Shown: positions 26,993 to 39,496, counted from the stretch's first letter. The stretch is 64,000 nt of DNA from Qipengyuania nanhaisediminis (GCF_900115585.1 NZ_FOWZ01000002.1:496001-560000), one strand, 5' to 3'. The notes: a model not told the origin generated them from the letters alone. Numbers and translations are program-made.

Positions 26993-27943
26993 TTAGAAAC
27001 CGTAAATTAGGGTGGCGCGGGTCAGCGTGTCGGTCGACACCTTTCCGACCGGCGGATTGCTGTCGTAATCGATCTGGTAAGACAGGCGCGAGCGGAGGCG
27101 ATTGCTGATTTCGAAATCGAGGCCGCTGACGAAGGTCAGGCTGGTGTTCGATCCGTCGACGATGAGCTGCGCCTGCCCGCCCGTTTCGGCCAGCGCATTG
27201 GCATCCTGAGTGAACGAAAGCCGCTCGAAAATCTGCCAGTCGAAATCGAGGCCTGCGAGGGCCGCGATGCTGTTTTCCGTCCGGCCGTCGGTATATTCGG
27301 TCACGCGGTATGCGGGTCCGGCCTTGACCGACAGGTTGAGCGTGTCGCTATCGACCAGCTTGTATCCAACGCCGCCCGAGACCGCATACCGGCCGGAAAA
27401 GCCCTGGATCTTGTCGCGCTCGTACTGGGCGAGGCCGTAAATGAACATGCGGTCATTGAACTGCCAGCGGGGCTCATAGGCGAGCAGGTACTGCTCGCGG
27501 CTCGTCTGGCCGTTCTGGCGCTGGTAATCGAGGCGCGCGCGCAGGCGGTGGCTCCAGTCGATCCCTTCGCGCTTCATCTTGAGCGACGCTGCGATGCCGA
27601 CGCTGTCGGTATTGCCGGAGGATTGGAAGCCACCGATCTCGCCCTCGCCAGACCACAGGTCGAGCGCTCCGGCATTCTCTATCGCGGCAATCCGCGCCTG
27701 CTCGGCCTCGGCGTTGCGTTTCGCAAGGGTAGCCTTCCAGCCGTTCTCCAGCGTGTCGATTTCACCGGCATCGTCCGGAAAGCTCGAGCGGGCTACCGAG
27801 ATCACGGCATCCACCTTGGCCGCATCGCCGGTCGCGATTGCGTTTTCGATCATCGTGCGGGCGGCTTCGGGAAGCTCGGCGCTGGCGGGCACAGCCAGGC
27901 ACCCGACCAAAAGGGCTATCAGGATATGACGCAGGTTCTTCAT
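26993..27943 (-). CDS. DUF481 outer-membrane protein (YdiY-like)
   Basis: 316 residues with a signal peptide ending near VPASA. An N-terminal helical part is followed by a beta-barrel-like region with alternating hydrophobic strands, ending in the aromatic ATLIYGF typical of outer-membrane barrels. DUF481 proteins (for example YdiY) are reported as stress-induced. It precedes tgt by 1 nt. Confidence 0.85.
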   Translation of the reverse strand: MKNLRHILIALLVGCLAVPASAELPEAARTMIENAIATGDAAKVDAVISVARSSFPDDAGEIDTLENGWKATLAKRNAEAEQARIAAIENAGALDLWSGEGEIGGFQSSGNTDSVGIAASLKMKREGIDWSHRLRARLDYQRQNGQTSREQYLLAYEPRWQFNDRMFIYGLAQYERDKIQGFSGRYAVSGGVGYKLVDSDTLNLSVKAGPAYRVTEYTDGRTENSIAALAGLDFDWQIFERLSFTQDANALAETGGQAQLIVDGSNTSLTFVSGLDFEISNRLRSRLSYQIDYDSNPPVGKVSTDTLTRATLIYGF

Positions 27944-27962
27944 GGCGCCCGCGCCTAGCGCG

Positions 27963-28727
27963 TCAGGCGCGCAGTCGCCAGCCTGTCTTGAAGATATAGG
28001 CGATCACGCCGGTACATGCCGCCAGGAAAGCGAGCGTAATCCCGAAGCTGATCCAGATGTTCACATCGCTGCTGCCGTAGAAGGTCCAGCGCAAACCGCT
28101 TACGAGGTAAACGATCGGATTTGCCAGCGCGATCGTGTCCCATGGCTTGGGCAGCATATCGATCGAATAGAACGTCCCGCCAAGGAAGGTCAGCGGCGTC
28201 AGGAACAGCATCGGGATGATCCCCAGCTTCTCAAAATTGTCGGCCCAGATCCCGAGGATGAAGCCGAACAGGCTGAATGCTGCAGCGACCAGCATGATGT
28301 AGATTATCGCGAGCAGCGGGTGCGCGATCGAATAGTCGACGAACAGGCGCGCGGTCAGGAGGATGATTGCCGCAAGGATAAGGCTCTTGGTCATGGCCGC
28401 GCCGACGAAGCCGATCAGGGTCTCGCCAACGCCGACAGGCGCGCTGAGCAACTCGTAGATCGTGCCGGTGAAGCGCGGCATATAGATGCCGAAACTGGAA
28501 TTGCTGGTGGTCTCGCCCAGCAAAGTCAGCATCAGCAGTCCCGGAATGATGAAGGCGCCGTAATCGACCCCGCCAAGGTCAGGCATCCGCCCGCCGATGG
28601 CCGCTCCGAAAACGATGAAATAGAGCGAGGTGGTCAGGACCGGCGCAAGGACGGACTGGAAAGCCGTGCGCAGGAAGCGCATCAGCTCGCGCGTGTATAT
28701 TGACCAGGTCGAACGCCAGTTGATCAT
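27963..28727 (-). CDS. ABC-2 type transporter permease (YadH-like)
   Basis: 254 residues with six predicted membrane helices, and the ABC-2 signature in the IADNFEKLGIIPMLFLTPLTFLGG-type region. The sequence resembles E. coli YadH. It starts with an ATG overlapping the ATPase stop (ATGA). With the upstream ATPase it should form an exporter; the cargo is not evident. Confidence 0.9.
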   Translation of the reverse strand: MINWRSTWSIYTRELMRFLRTAFQSVLAPVLTTSLYFIVFGAAIGGRMPDLGGVDYGAFIIPGLLMLTLLGETTSNSSFGIYMPRFTGTIYELLSAPVGVGETLIGFVGAAMTKSLILAAIILLTARLFVDYSIAHPLLAIIYIMLVAAAFSLFGFILGIWADNFEKLGIIPMLFLTPLTFLGGTFYSIDMLPKPWDTIALANPIVYLVSGLRWTFYGSSDVNIWISFGITLAFLAACTGVIAYIFKTGWRLRA

Positions 28728-29671
28728 GCGGCCTCCCCGTCTTCACCCAGCAGGGTGACGAAAATGTCTTCCAGGCTGCTCTCGCGCGTGTCGATACCGG
28801 TATAGTCGATGCCCGATGCGATAAGGGCCTTGGTCAGGGCTGCGACCTCTTCCTTCCCCTTTCCGGTCCCGTCACCGCCGCGGTAGCAAAGCTTGTTGCC
28901 GCCATCTTCCAATTCGACGGGGAATTGGCTCAGTTGCTCCGGCAAAGCGTCCAGCGGCTTCGCTAGCGTGATGTGCGCTTCCGTCCGGCCGAGGCGCGAC
29001 ATCATCGCGTCTTTTTCGTCCACCATCAGGATGCGGCCGCCGCTGATGATGCCGACGCGGTCGGCCATTTCCTCGGCTTCTTCGATGTAATGGGTGGTGA
29101 GGATTACCGTGACGCCGCGCTCTCGCATCTCGTCGATGATCCGCCACATGCCCTTGCGCAGTTCGACGTCGACACCGGCAGTGGGCTCGTCGAGAAACAA
29201 CAGGTCCGGCTCGTGCGCAAGCGCCTTGGCAATGAGGACGCGGCGCTTCATTCCGCCCGACAGGGCCATGATCCGCTCGTCCCGCTTGTCCCACAGGCTG
29301 AGCGAGCGCAGGATTTCCTCTATCCGCTCCGGATTGGGGGGAAGTCCGAACAGCCCGCGGGAATAGGCCACAGCCCGCTTCACCGGCTCGAACATATCGG
29401 TGCTCAGTTCCTGCGGCACGAGGCCGATCCGGCTACGCGCCTGGCGCCACTCGGTAGCTAGGTCATGCCCGAATACACGCATTGTGCCGGATGTGGGCCG
29501 CACAAGGCCGCAAACCGCGCCGATCAGGGTCGTCTTGCCCGCACCGTTCGGCCCGAGCAGGGCGAAGATCTCTCCCCGGCGGATAGTCAGGTCGACATTG
29601 TCGAGCGCCTTCAGGCCGCCTGGGTAGACCTTGGTCAGCCCTTGAAGTTCGAGGATCGGGTCCGAGCTCAG
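28724..29671 (-). CDS. ABC-2 type transporter ATP-binding protein (YadG-like), probable CTG start
   Basis: About 315 residues. Walker A GPNGAGKTTL, signature LSGGMKRRVLIAKAL and Walker B LLFLDEPTAGVD are all intact, and the sequence resembles YadG. The frame is open up to a TGA at 29701, but no ATG, GTG or TTG occurs before the conserved start. A CTG at 29671 lies 7 nt behind AGGAG (29683-29679), so CTG, or less likely ATC at 29674, is the probable start. A GTG at 29503 would delete Walker A. Confidence 0.85.
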   Translation of the reverse strand: MSSDPILELQGLTKVYPGGLKALDNVDLTIRRGEIFALLGPNGAGKTTLIGAVCGLVRPTSGTMRVFGHDLATEWRQARSRIGLVPQELSTDMFEPVKRAVAYSRGLFGLPPNPERIEEILRSLSLWDKRDERIMALSGGMKRRVLIAKALAHEPDLLFLDEPTAGVDVELRKGMWRIIDEMRERGVTVILTTHYIEEAEEMADRVGIISGGRILMVDEKDAMMSRLGRTEAHITLAKPLDALPEQLSQFPVELEDGGNKLCYRGGDGTGKGKEEVAALTKALIASGIDYTGIDTRESSLEDIFVTLLGEDGEAA

Positions 29672-29681
29672 GATAGCGCTC

Positions 29682-30140
29682 CTACTCGGCCAGCGCAGTC
29701 ATGGCAGCGGGATCGATATACTGGATATACGCCATCAGCGCCTGCATGGCCGCCGGGTCCATCATCAGTTCCGCCATCGCGATCTCGCCGAGCCGACCGC
29801 CCGCAGCCTGCATACCCATCCGGTCGCGGCTCTGCATGACTACCTTGGCCTGCGCCTTGCAATCCTTGGTAAGCAGGCGCGCGAATAGGTCGGCCATCTC
29901 GCGATCGACCTGCTCCTTCGCTGAGGTATCGACTTCGACCAGGCCCTCCATCATCGGTGAGGACGCCATGCTGCCTGCCATCCAGCGAGCGACCAGCGTT
30001 CGATCGCTGCCGGTGGTCCTGTCGACCAGGCACTGCCCCAATTTGGCCGATGCTTCGTTCGGCGCTGCAACCATGCTTTGCGCCGCGAGCGGTGTGCTCA
30101 TGGCGACTGCGGCTAGCGCTGCCAGACCGGTGAATTTCAT
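29682..30140 (-). CDS. Hypothetical secreted protein
   Basis: 152 residues from the ATG at 30140, which has GGAGGG at a good distance. Signal peptide MKFTGLAALAAVAMSTPLAAQ. The mature protein is helical and rich in Met and Ala, with Cys in LGQCLVDR and TKDCKAQ that could form one disulfide. No family recognised. Its stop codon lies within the ribosome-binding site of the ABC ATPase gene downstream. Confidence 0.72.
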   Translation of the reverse strand: MKFTGLAALAAVAMSTPLAAQSMVAAPNEASAKLGQCLVDRTTGSDRTLVARWMAGSMASSPMMEGLVEVDTSAKEQVDREMADLFARLLTKDCKAQAKVVMQSRDRMGMQAAGGRLGEIAMAELMMDPAAMQALMAYIQYIDPAAMTALAE

Positions 30141-30239
30141 TGCGTCCCTCCGTTGAATTGAGGTCGCGATTCGGACCTCGCGGTCACCATAGGCCAAGGA
30201 TCGGAAGAGCCAAGTTCGGACTGCGGACCGATCCCCGGC

Positions 30240-31271
30240 TCAGGGAATGAGAAGCGATGAGTCGCCGTAGCTGTAGAAACGGTACTCGTTGGCAATGGCG
30301 TGCGCGTAAGCCGCCATCATGCGGTCCCTGCCCATAAGCGCGCTCACCAGCATCATCAGGGTCGATTTCGGTAGGTGGAAATTGGTCATCAGGCCGTCGA
30401 CCGCGCGGAATTGATATCCGGGCGTGATAAAGATGTCGGTGTCGCCTGCAAACGCGCGGATCACGCCATCGTCCTGCGTCGCACTTTCGAGCAGGCGGAG
30501 GCTCGTCGTCCCGACGGCGATAATCCGGCCGCCCGATGCGCGCGCGGCGTTGAGCCGGTCTGCAACCTCGGGTTCGATCCGGCCCCATTCCGAGTGCATG
30601 GCATGATCGTCCGTATCGTCCGCCTTTACCGGCAGGAAGGTCCCGGCCCCGACATGGAGGGTGAGGGTTTCCCTGCCCACGCCCGCATCATCCAGCGCAG
30701 CGACGAGTTCGGGGGTGAAATGCAGTGACGCCGTCGGTGCTGCCACGGCACCGTCCTCGGCTGCGAACATGGTCTGGTAGTCTTCCCGGTCCTGCGCATC
30801 GGTCTCGCGCTTTCTGGCGATATAGGGCGGAAGGGGCATGCGGCCTGCGCGTTCGAGCAGGACTTCAACCGGTTCATCTCCCTGGAAGGCCAGGATAAAA
30901 GAACCGTCCGGCAAGCGCTCTTCGGCAATGGCGGAAACGCCCCCGCCGAACTCGATCAGGTCCCCTGCCCGCACCCGCTTCGCATTGCGGATGAAGGCTT
31001 GCCACCGGCGCAGGTCGACGCGCTTGTGAAGGGTCGCGCCAATCTTCGCTTCGCCGCGGCGCCCCTCGAGCTGTGCCGGGATGACGCGGGTGTCGTTGAA
31101 GACTAGCACATCGCCCGCCTTCAGCAGGGACGGGAGATCGCGCACGCCGCAGTCGCGCATTGCCCCTTCGGCACCCTCGACGACGAGCATGCGGGCGGCA
31201 TCGCGCGGGCGCGCCGGACGCAAGGCTATGCGTTCGGGCGGCAAATCGAAATCGAACAGGTCTACCTTCAT
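30240..31271 (-). CDS. queA: S-adenosylmethionine:tRNA ribosyltransferase-isomerase
   Basis: Transfers the ribosyl part of SAM onto preQ1-modified tRNA to form epoxyqueuosine. 343 residues. Typical start [22 protein letters not shown], then [40 protein letters not shown] and [17 protein letters not shown]. It is co-oriented with tgt but separated by four genes. Confidence 0.96.
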   Translation of the reverse strand: MKVDLFDFDLPPERIALRPARPRDAARMLVVEGAEGAMRDCGVRDLPSLLKAGDVLVFNDTRVIPAQLEGRRGEAKIGATLHKRVDLRRWQAFIRNAKRVRAGDLIEFGGGVSAIAEERLPDGSFILAFQGDEPVEVLLERAGRMPLPPYIARKRETDAQDREDYQTMFAAEDGAVAAPTASLHFTPELVAALDDAGVGRETLTLHVGAGTFLPVKADDTDDHAMHSEWGRIEPEVADRLNAARASGGRIIAVGTTSLRLLESATQDDGVIRAFAGDTDIFITPGYQFRAVDGLMTNFHLPKSTLMMLVSALMGRDRMMAAYAHAIANEYRFYSYGDSSLLIP

Positions 31272-31312
31272 CGCCAGCGCCTCTAGACGCAGGACGGTGT
31301 CAGGAAAAGCGC

Positions 31313-31981
31313 TTAGCCGATCGGGGCGTTCAGATCGTCGGCAGTCACCTCGGGATCCGCCATGATACGCGGAGCAGCCGGGACCGGACGATTGTCAGCC
31401 GCGATCGACGCCTGGAGGATGCGCGTCGGGTCCTGCGGCGGTTCGCCGCGATTGATCGCGTCCACGGCTGCCATGTTCGAGATGACACGACCGAAATTGG
31501 TGTAGCGCTTGTCCAGGTTGAAACGCGGATAGAAGACGATGAAGAACTGGCTGTTCGCGCTGTCTTCATCGGCTGCGCGGGCCATCGACACTGTGCCGCG
31601 CACGTGCGGCATAATGTTGAATTCTTCCTCGAGGTCGGGAAGCTCGGAGCTGCCCTGGCCCGTACCCGTCGGATCGCCCGTCTGCGCCATGAAGCCGTCG
31701 ATCACGCGGTGAAAGATCACGCCGTCATAGAAGCCGGAGCGGGCCAGCGTCTTGATACGATCAACATGATTGGGCGCCCAGCTCGGCATCAGGCGGATCG
31801 CCACACGCTCGCCATTGGAAAGGTCGAGCAGCAGGATATTCTCCGGATCTTCCTGCACGCTGTAATTGATCGGCTGGAAAGGTGCGCGCTCAGCCGGCAC
31901 TTCGGCATCCTGCGCTGTCGCGGATAGCGGAGCGAGAGCCGTCAGGGCGGCGGCAGCAAGGGCAAGCGAGGTCTTGAGCAT
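31313..31981 (-). CDS. Peptidyl-prolyl cis-trans isomerase, cyclophilin type, exported
   Basis: 222 residues with a signal peptide ending near SATAQ. The cyclophilin core is seen as [25 protein letters not shown], a [20 protein letters not shown]-type active-site segment and [15 protein letters not shown] linker before the domain and a 20-residue tail are additional. It probably assists folding in the periplasm. It lies between queA and coaD. Confidence 0.92.
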   Translation of the reverse strand: MLKTSLALAAAALTALAPLSATAQDAEVPAERAPFQPINYSVQEDPENILLLDLSNGERVAIRLMPSWAPNHVDRIKTLARSGFYDGVIFHRVIDGFMAQTGDPTGTGQGSSELPDLEEEFNIMPHVRGTVSMARAADEDSANSQFFIVFYPRFNLDKRYTNFGRVISNMAAVDAINRGEPPQDPTRILQASIAADNRPVPAAPRIMADPEVTADDLNAPIG

Positions 31982-32061
31982 CGGGTTTCCGTCGAATTGT
32001 CTGGTATGCAGAACGCCCTAGCGAGCGGGCGCTGTCGGTTCAATGAATAGCTTTGGCAGGA

Positions 32062-32574
32062 TCAATAGTCGCCCAGCCGTCCCTTTTCATCCACACGCTT
32101 GACGACATCCTCGCAAACCTCCTGGCTTACGAACGGTGTGATATCGCCGCCGAACAGTGCGATTTCCTTCACCAGCTTGGACGCGATCGGCTGGAGCGAA
32201 ACGTCGGCCATGAGGAAAACCGTCTCGATATCGTCGTCGAGCTGCTGGTTCATGCCCGCCATCTGGTATTCATATTCGAAATCGGCGACGGCGCGCAGGC
32301 CGCGGATAAGGACGTTGGCGCCCATCTTCTGAGCGAATTTTACCAGCAGCGCGTTGAAACCCACCACCTCGACATTGTCGAGGCCCATGCGCGCAATCTC
32401 GCGCTCCACCATGGCGAAGCGTTCGTCGGTCGAGAACATCGGGTTCTTCGACGGGTTCGTGGTTACGCCGATGATCAGCTTGTCGACCAGCTTCGATCCA
32501 CGGCGGATGATGTCCGCATGGCCGAGCGTGATGGGATCGAAGGTCCCCGGATAAATGCCGATACGTTCGCCCAT
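32062..32574 (-). CDS. coaD: Phosphopantetheine adenylyltransferase
   Basis: Adenylates 4'-phosphopantetheine to dephospho-CoA. 170 residues. The nucleotidyltransferase motif GIYPGTFDPITLGHADIIRR is complete, with the later IASKLVKEIALFGGD. The ATG overlaps the ispA stop (TGATG). Confidence 0.96.
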   Translation of the reverse strand: MGERIGIYPGTFDPITLGHADIIRRGSKLVDKLIIGVTTNPSKNPMFSTDERFAMVEREIARMGLDNVEVVGFNALLVKFAQKMGANVLIRGLRAVADFEYEYQMAGMNQQLDDDIETVFLMADVSLQPIASKLVKEIALFGGDITPFVSQEVCEDVVKRVDEKGRLGDY

Positions 32575-33473
32575 CAGTGATCCCTCTTCACGACAAATCG
32601 TGCCAGTTCAACAAGCAGTGCCGCGTCCGAACCGTGGCTGGCAAGGTGCTGCCCCGCCTGTTCGACCAGCATTTCGGCCTGCGCGCGCGCGGCATCGCGG
32701 CCCATCAGAGTCACGAAGGTTTGCTTGCCCTGCCCCTCGTCCTTGCGCAATGCCTTGCCGGCTTTCTCCTCGTCGCCTTCCACGTCGAGAAGATCGTCGG
32801 CGATCTGGAATGCGAGACCGATATCGCGTGCATAGGCGCGAAGGTGTGTGCGCCCTTCCGGCGGCACCCGGCCAAGAATGGCACCCATCTCGACGCTGGC
32901 CGCCAGCAAGGCGCCGGTCTTGAGCTGTTGCAGGCGCGTCACCTGGCGCAGGTCGTAATCCTCTTCGTCCGAAACGATGTCCATCATCTGGCCACCTGCC
33001 ATGCCTTCATGGCCACTCGCCTTGGCAAGCGCGGCCACCAGCTCTGCGCGAACGAAGGGATCGCTGCTGGTGTCGGGCATGGTCAGGATATCGAATGCAA
33101 GCGCGTGGAGGCAGTCGCCGGCGAGGACTGCCGTCGCTTCGTCGAACTGCTTGTGCAGCGTCGGCTTGCCATGACGAAGGTCGTCATCATCCATGCAGGG
33201 CAAGTCGTCGTGGATCAGCGAATAGGAATGGATCGCCTCGACCGCGCAGCCCGCGTTGACGGCGGCCTGTCGCGTAACCCCGAACAATTGCGCCGTTGCG
33301 CAGACTAGCAGCGGGCGGACCCTCTTGCCCCCGCCTATCGCGGCATAGCGCATCGCCTCTACCAGGCGCGCCCGCGTGTCTTGCGGCACGGGAAGGAAAG
33401 CATCGAATGCCCCGTCGACCTCGGCCTGGATCTGGTCGAAGGCGTTTGCCAGGAGATCGGGCATTGCGGTCAT
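32574..33473 (-). CDS. ispA: Polyprenyl synthetase, probably farnesyl diphosphate synthase
   Basis: Condenses isopentenyl diphosphate with allylic diphosphates. 299 residues from the ATG at 33473, which is better spaced from GAGGC than the GTG at 33482. The first aspartate-rich motif is DDLPCMDDDD and the second DDLLDVEGD; GKQTFVTLMG follows. It sits directly after xseB, as in many proteobacterial xseB-ispA(-dxs) clusters, though no dxs is here. Confidence 0.93.
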   Translation of the reverse strand: MTAMPDLLANAFDQIQAEVDGAFDAFLPVPQDTRARLVEAMRYAAIGGGKRVRPLLVCATAQLFGVTRQAAVNAGCAVEAIHSYSLIHDDLPCMDDDDLRHGKPTLHKQFDEATAVLAGDCLHALAFDILTMPDTSSDPFVRAELVAALAKASGHEGMAGGQMMDIVSDEEDYDLRQVTRLQQLKTGALLAASVEMGAILGRVPPEGRTHLRAYARDIGLAFQIADDLLDVEGDEEKAGKALRKDEGQGKQTFVTLMGRDAARAQAEMLVEQAGQHLASHGSDAALLVELARFVVKRDH

Positions 33474-33485
33474 CGCGTTCACGCC

Positions 33486-33740
33486 TCAGCTTTCCGCATC
33501 GAAAGGCATGGTGCCCGATGGCTTCCCGTCGGCTCCCTGCACGATTTTTTCGATCCGCGCCTGCGCTGCATCCAGCCGTGCCTGGCACGCCTTGCGCAAT
33601 TCCTCGCCGCGTTCGTAAAGCGCGATGCTTTCATCAAGCGGTACGTCGCCGCTTTCCAGGTTACGCACGACACCCTCAAGGGCGCGGAGCGCTTCCTCGA
33701 AACTCATTTCGCCGATCGGCTTGTCTTGACCCTCTGTCAT
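33486..33740 (-). CDS. xseB: Exodeoxyribonuclease VII small subunit
   Basis: 84 residues from the ATG at 33740 (MTEGQDKPIGEMSFEEAL). The family core is present: SFEEALRALEGVVRNLESGDVPLDESIALYERGEEL. It forms ExoVII with XseA, which is not in the window. First gene of a 9-kb minus-strand series. Confidence 0.94.
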   Translation of the reverse strand: MTEGQDKPIGEMSFEEALRALEGVVRNLESGDVPLDESIALYERGEELRKACQARLDAAQARIEKIVQGADGKPSGTMPFDAES

Positions 33741-33804
33741 ATCGGGTGAGCATTGACGGCGCACAGCCGCGCGGTCAAGAAGATGCAAAACCGGGGGAGC
33801 AGGT

Positions 33805-34200
33805 ATGACGTGGATTATCGCATTTGTCGCGGCGGCGCTGGCATTCGGCGCACTCGATGCACTCTGGCTGGGCTGGGCCGGGAATAATTTCTACAGGCCG
33901 CGCCTTGGCGACATGCTTGCCGATAGCTTCCGCATGGGCCCTGCCCTCGTGTTCTACGCCGCTTACGTGGCCGCGATGGTCTGGTTCGCAGTCCGCCCGG
34001 GTCTTTCCGCAGGGCTCGGCAATGCCGCACTCAACGGGGCCCTGCTCGGCGCGATCTGTTACGCGACCTACGACCTGACGAACCAGGCGACGCTCAAGCA
34101 ATGGTCCACCACGGTCACGATCGCCGACATCATCTGGGGCGCGTTTGCCACATCGGTTGCCGCAACCGTTGCCACCTATGCTGCGAGCAAGCTCGCCTGA
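33805..34200 (+). CDS. DUF2177 family membrane protein
   Basis: 131 residues with four membrane spans. Family features DALWLGWAGNNFYRPRLGDML and AICYATYDLTNQATLKQWS are seen. Function unknown. It is divergent from xseB and followed 16 nt later by another membrane-protein gene. Confidence 0.85.
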   Translation: MTWIIAFVAAALAFGALDALWLGWAGNNFYRPRLGDMLADSFRMGPALVFYAAYVAAMVWFAVRPGLSAGLGNAALNGALLGAICYATYDLTNQATLKQWSTTVTIADIIWGAFATSVAATVATYAASKLA

Positions 34201-34216
34201 AGGATAGAGCGGCCCC

Positions 34217-34900
34217 ATGTTCATAGGTCATTTCGCACCGGCTTTCGCCGCAAGCGCAATCACGAGCGAAGCGCCCAAGCTGGGCACGCTGTTCATTGCC
34301 GCGCAGCTGGTGGACTGGGCCTTTATGGCCTTCTTCATGGTCGGCATAGAGCAGGCGCGCATCGAGCCCGGCATTACAGTGATGAACGGGCTGGACCTGT
34401 ATCACATGCCCTATACGCACAGCCTGCTTGGTACGGCCGTATTCGCGGTCGCTTTTGCTGCAGTGGTCGGCATCACCTTGCGCAACGCGGTGGCCGCGAC
34501 CTGGACGGCAATCGTCGTGATGAGCCACTGGGTGCTCGACCTCCTCGTCCACCGGCCGGATCTGACCCTCGCAGGTGGAGAGGAGAAGATGGGCTGGGGC
34601 TTGTGGAACTATCCCTGGATCGAAATCCCGCTCGAACTGGGAATAACCCTTGGCGCATTCATTTGGTTCATGCGCGCGACCAAGGGGCCGATCGTACCCC
34701 CGCTTATCCTCATGGGGTTCATGCTCGTTTTCCAGGCGATCAGCTGGTTCGGTCCGCAACCCATGGAATATTCGATAGCCTTGCCGCTGACCGCCCTGTT
34801 CGCCTTCGGGTTACTCACGGCGCTCGCATACTGGGTCGGCACTACACGCTGGCATCGCAACGAGGTCGGCCTCGGGGTAGCAAGCCCACCATTGTGGTAG
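34217..34900 (+). CDS. Membrane protein with His/Asp pattern (DUF457-like)
   Basis: 227 residues with about seven membrane spans. The pattern GHFAPAFAA near the start, then MPYTHSLLG and [14 protein letters not shown], gives conserved His and Asp residues reminiscent of membrane-bound metal-dependent hydrolases (YdjM/DUF457-like). This assignment is by pattern only. It ends 46 nt before purL. Confidence 0.65.
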   Translation: MFIGHFAPAFAASAITSEAPKLGTLFIAAQLVDWAFMAFFMVGIEQARIEPGITVMNGLDLYHMPYTHSLLGTAVFAVAFAAVVGITLRNAVAATWTAIVVMSHWVLDLLVHRPDLTLAGGEEKMGWGLWNYPWIEIPLELGITLGAFIWFMRATKGPIVPPLILMGFMLVFQAISWFGPQPMEYSIALPLTALFAFGLLTALAYWVGTTRWHRNEVGLGVASPPLW

Positions 34901-34946
34901 CCGAGCATATTGCGCCTCGGCGCGCAGCACCGTAAGGGCGCGGGCC

Positions 34947-37521
<2,575 letters not shown>

Positions 37522-37525
37522 CACG

Positions 37526-37933
37526 ATGAGCGCTGGCTATTCGGACACACCCCTCGCCAAGAAGCTTTCCCTGAGGGACGGGATAACCGTCTGGTTCGAC
37601 GGCATGCCCGAAAGCATCCTCGACGAGATCGATGAATATGCGCTCGAACTGACCTTCGTACCGGGCCCGGAAGCCGGGCCGGACGCCGCCCATATCTTCG
37701 TGACCGATCAGGCCGCCCTTGAAGAGAAGCTGGCCGTGCTGCGCGACGCGATTTCGCCAAACGGCCATGTCTGGGTCAGCTGGCCCAAACAGGCGTCGGG
37801 CGTCGCCACCGAAATCGACGAACACGCCGTGCGCGAAGCGGGGTTGGCGCTGGGATTCGTTGATACGAAGAAATGCGCGGTGGACGAGACCTGGTCGGGC
37901 CTCAAATTCGCCATCCGCAAGGATTTGCGCTGA
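37526..37933 (+). CDS. DUF3052 family protein
   Basis: 135 residues, soluble. Family features GYSDTPLAKKLSLRDG at the N-terminus and VWVSWPKQASGVATEIDEHAVREAGLALG followed by CAVDETWSGLKFAIRK. No function is known. The ATG at 37526 is used; longer readings from 37478 lie inside the upstream gene. Convergent with the first coq4-like gene. Confidence 0.85.
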   Translation: MSAGYSDTPLAKKLSLRDGITVWFDGMPESILDEIDEYALELTFVPGPEAGPDAAHIFVTDQAALEEKLAVLRDAISPNGHVWVSWPKQASGVATEIDEHAVREAGLALGFVDTKKCAVDETWSGLKFAIRKDLR

Positions 37934-37936
37934 TAC

Positions 37937-38728
37937 TCAGGCAGCCTGCTGCTGCGGCGGCATGATCTGGTCTTCGGTCAGACCCTCTTCCCGCATGATT
38001 TCCAGGCAGCGGAAATAGGTCTCCGGCCTGCCGACATTCAGCCGCCTGCGCGCGACATCGATGTCTTCGCGCATCACCTGCTCGACATCCATATGCGCGA
38101 GTTTTTTGGCTTCCTTACCCAGGCGCCGTCCTTCGTTGATCGCAGCGAAGATCGGGGCCGAGGTGCTTGTCCCCTTCTTGATCTGGCGTGCACCGGCGTA
38201 CGCGATGAACAGCACGCCCGGATTGAGATTCTGCTCGTAACTGAAGCCCAAGAGCGCTGCTTCGCCCAGGGCGTCGCGTCCGTAACCGGTCAGGATATGG
38301 AAGAGATCATGCGTGTCGCGCAGGCGACAGAAATACCATTCCGTCAGGTCGTCATGGCGGTTTTCCGGCGGATTGAACTTGTGCGACTCTGCGACCAGGC
38401 CCGCTGCGGACAATCCCTCGCGCTTCATGAAGGCAATGTATTTCGCGGCCACCGTATTCGGCCCGCAATCGGCCCAGCGTTCATGATCGTCGAGCATGGC
38501 AGGAATGTCCGTGCCATTGTCCAGGAACCGGCGTCCTTCGTCCGATTGCACGAAATTCCATGCCTGCTGGTGGCTACGCTTGCCCTTCAGCGATTCGATG
38601 ATGTGGAACACCTGCGCGGTGTCTTCCTTGTCGGCGACGAGTTTCCGGAAATGCCGCCATGCCTTGAGCGGACGAATGCCGCTGGTCTTGCGGTCCGGAT
38701 GAACGAGAGGTCGATCAGAAAGCGCCAT
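37937..38728 (-). CDS. Coq4 family protein (copy 1)
   Basis: 263 residues from the ATG at 38728, preceded by GGAG at 6 nt. Coq4 in ubiquinone synthesis was recently linked to oxidative decarboxylation at ring C1. The zinc motif H-D-x2-H-x11-E is intact: HDLFHILTGYGRDALGE. The neighbouring RPETYFRCLEIMREEG is also conserved. It is divergent from a nitroreductase and related to the second copy 0.8 kb away. A standard ubiquinone role or a different hydroxylation/decarboxylation both remain possible. Confidence 0.85.
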   Translation of the reverse strand: MALSDRPLVHPDRKTSGIRPLKAWRHFRKLVADKEDTAQVFHIIESLKGKRSHQQAWNFVQSDEGRRFLDNGTDIPAMLDDHERWADCGPNTVAAKYIAFMKREGLSAAGLVAESHKFNPPENRHDDLTEWYFCRLRDTHDLFHILTGYGRDALGEAALLGFSYEQNLNPGVLFIAYAGARQIKKGTSTSAPIFAAINEGRRLGKEAKKLAHMDVEQVMREDIDVARRRLNVGRPETYFRCLEIMREEGLTEDQIMPPQQQAA

Positions 38729-38753
38729 GCGAGACTCCATTGCAGGCAGCAAC

Positions 38754-38767
38754 TTACAATACTGTAA
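38754..38767. promoter_or_regulatory. Palindrome between coq4-like copy 1 and the nitroreductase gene
   Basis: TTACA-ATAC-TGTAA, two perfect 5-bp half-sites with 4-nt spacing, lies 26 nt upstream of the coq4-like start and 58 nt before the nitroreductase start. It is a likely operator (TetR-like size) for a divergent promoter pair, by inference only. Confidence 0.5.
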
Positions 38768-38824
38768 ATTGCCTGTCCATGTAACGGGTTCCCTTTCACG
38801 GTCGGAACAGGGATAGGAGGGACC

Positions 38825-39496
38825 ATGCAAGATCACGAGACAGTAGCCTATTCCCTGCCTGCAATGGACGATGCGCAGCGTATCGAGCGCGCGCGTTCCA
38901 TGCGGGACAGGTTGAAGGAGCGGCGCACCTGCCGGTATTTTTCCGACGCGCCCGTTCCGCGTGAGGTGATCGAAGCCGCGATCGAGGCGGCAGGCACGGC
39001 ACCCAATGGCGCGAACCACCAGCCGTGGCATTTCGCCGTCGTCTCATCGCCCGAAAAAAAGCGCGCCATCCGCGAAGCTGCCGAGGCAGAGGAACGCGCA
39101 TTCTATGCCGGCAAGGCGAGCGAGGAATGGCTCGATGCGCTGGCGCCCCTGGGCACCGATGCCGACAAGCCGTTCCTGGAGACCGCACCTTGGCTGATCG
39201 TCGTCTTCGCCCAGCGAAAGGGCGGGATCGCCGAAGACGGGAAAACGCAGAACTACTACGTCAACGAAAGTGTCGGGATCGCCTGCGGAATGCTGATCTC
39301 GACCTTGCACGAAGCGGGCCTCGCGACGTTGACCCACACCCCCTCGCCCATGGGTTTCCTGCGCGAAATCTGTGAGCGGCCGGAATACGAGAAGCCGCTG
39401 ATGGTCATCGTAGCAGGGCTACCGGCAGAGGGAGCCACGGTGCCCAAACACGCTCTGGAAAAGAAACCGCTGTCGACGATCAGTTCCTGGCTCTGA
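38825..39496 (+). CDS. Nitroreductase family protein (iodotyrosine deiodinase-like)
   Basis: 223 residues, FMN-dependent fold. [21 protein letters not shown] and [14 protein letters not shown] are the FMN-binding N-terminal features, with [21 protein letters not shown] and [11 protein letters not shown] later. The arrangement is close to the deiodinase/dehalogenase branch. A strong GGAGG lies 4 nt before the ATG. It sits between two Coq4 homologues on the other strand; electron transfer to a quinone-like intermediate would be speculation. Confidence 0.87.
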   Translation: MQDHETVAYSLPAMDDAQRIERARSMRDRLKERRTCRYFSDAPVPREVIEAAIEAAGTAPNGANHQPWHFAVVSSPEKKRAIREAAEAEERAFYAGKASEEWLDALAPLGTDADKPFLETAPWLIVVFAQRKGGIAEDGKTQNYYVNESVGIACGMLISTLHEAGLATLTHTPSPMGFLREICERPEYEKPLMVIVAGLPAEGATVPKHALEKKPLSTISSWL

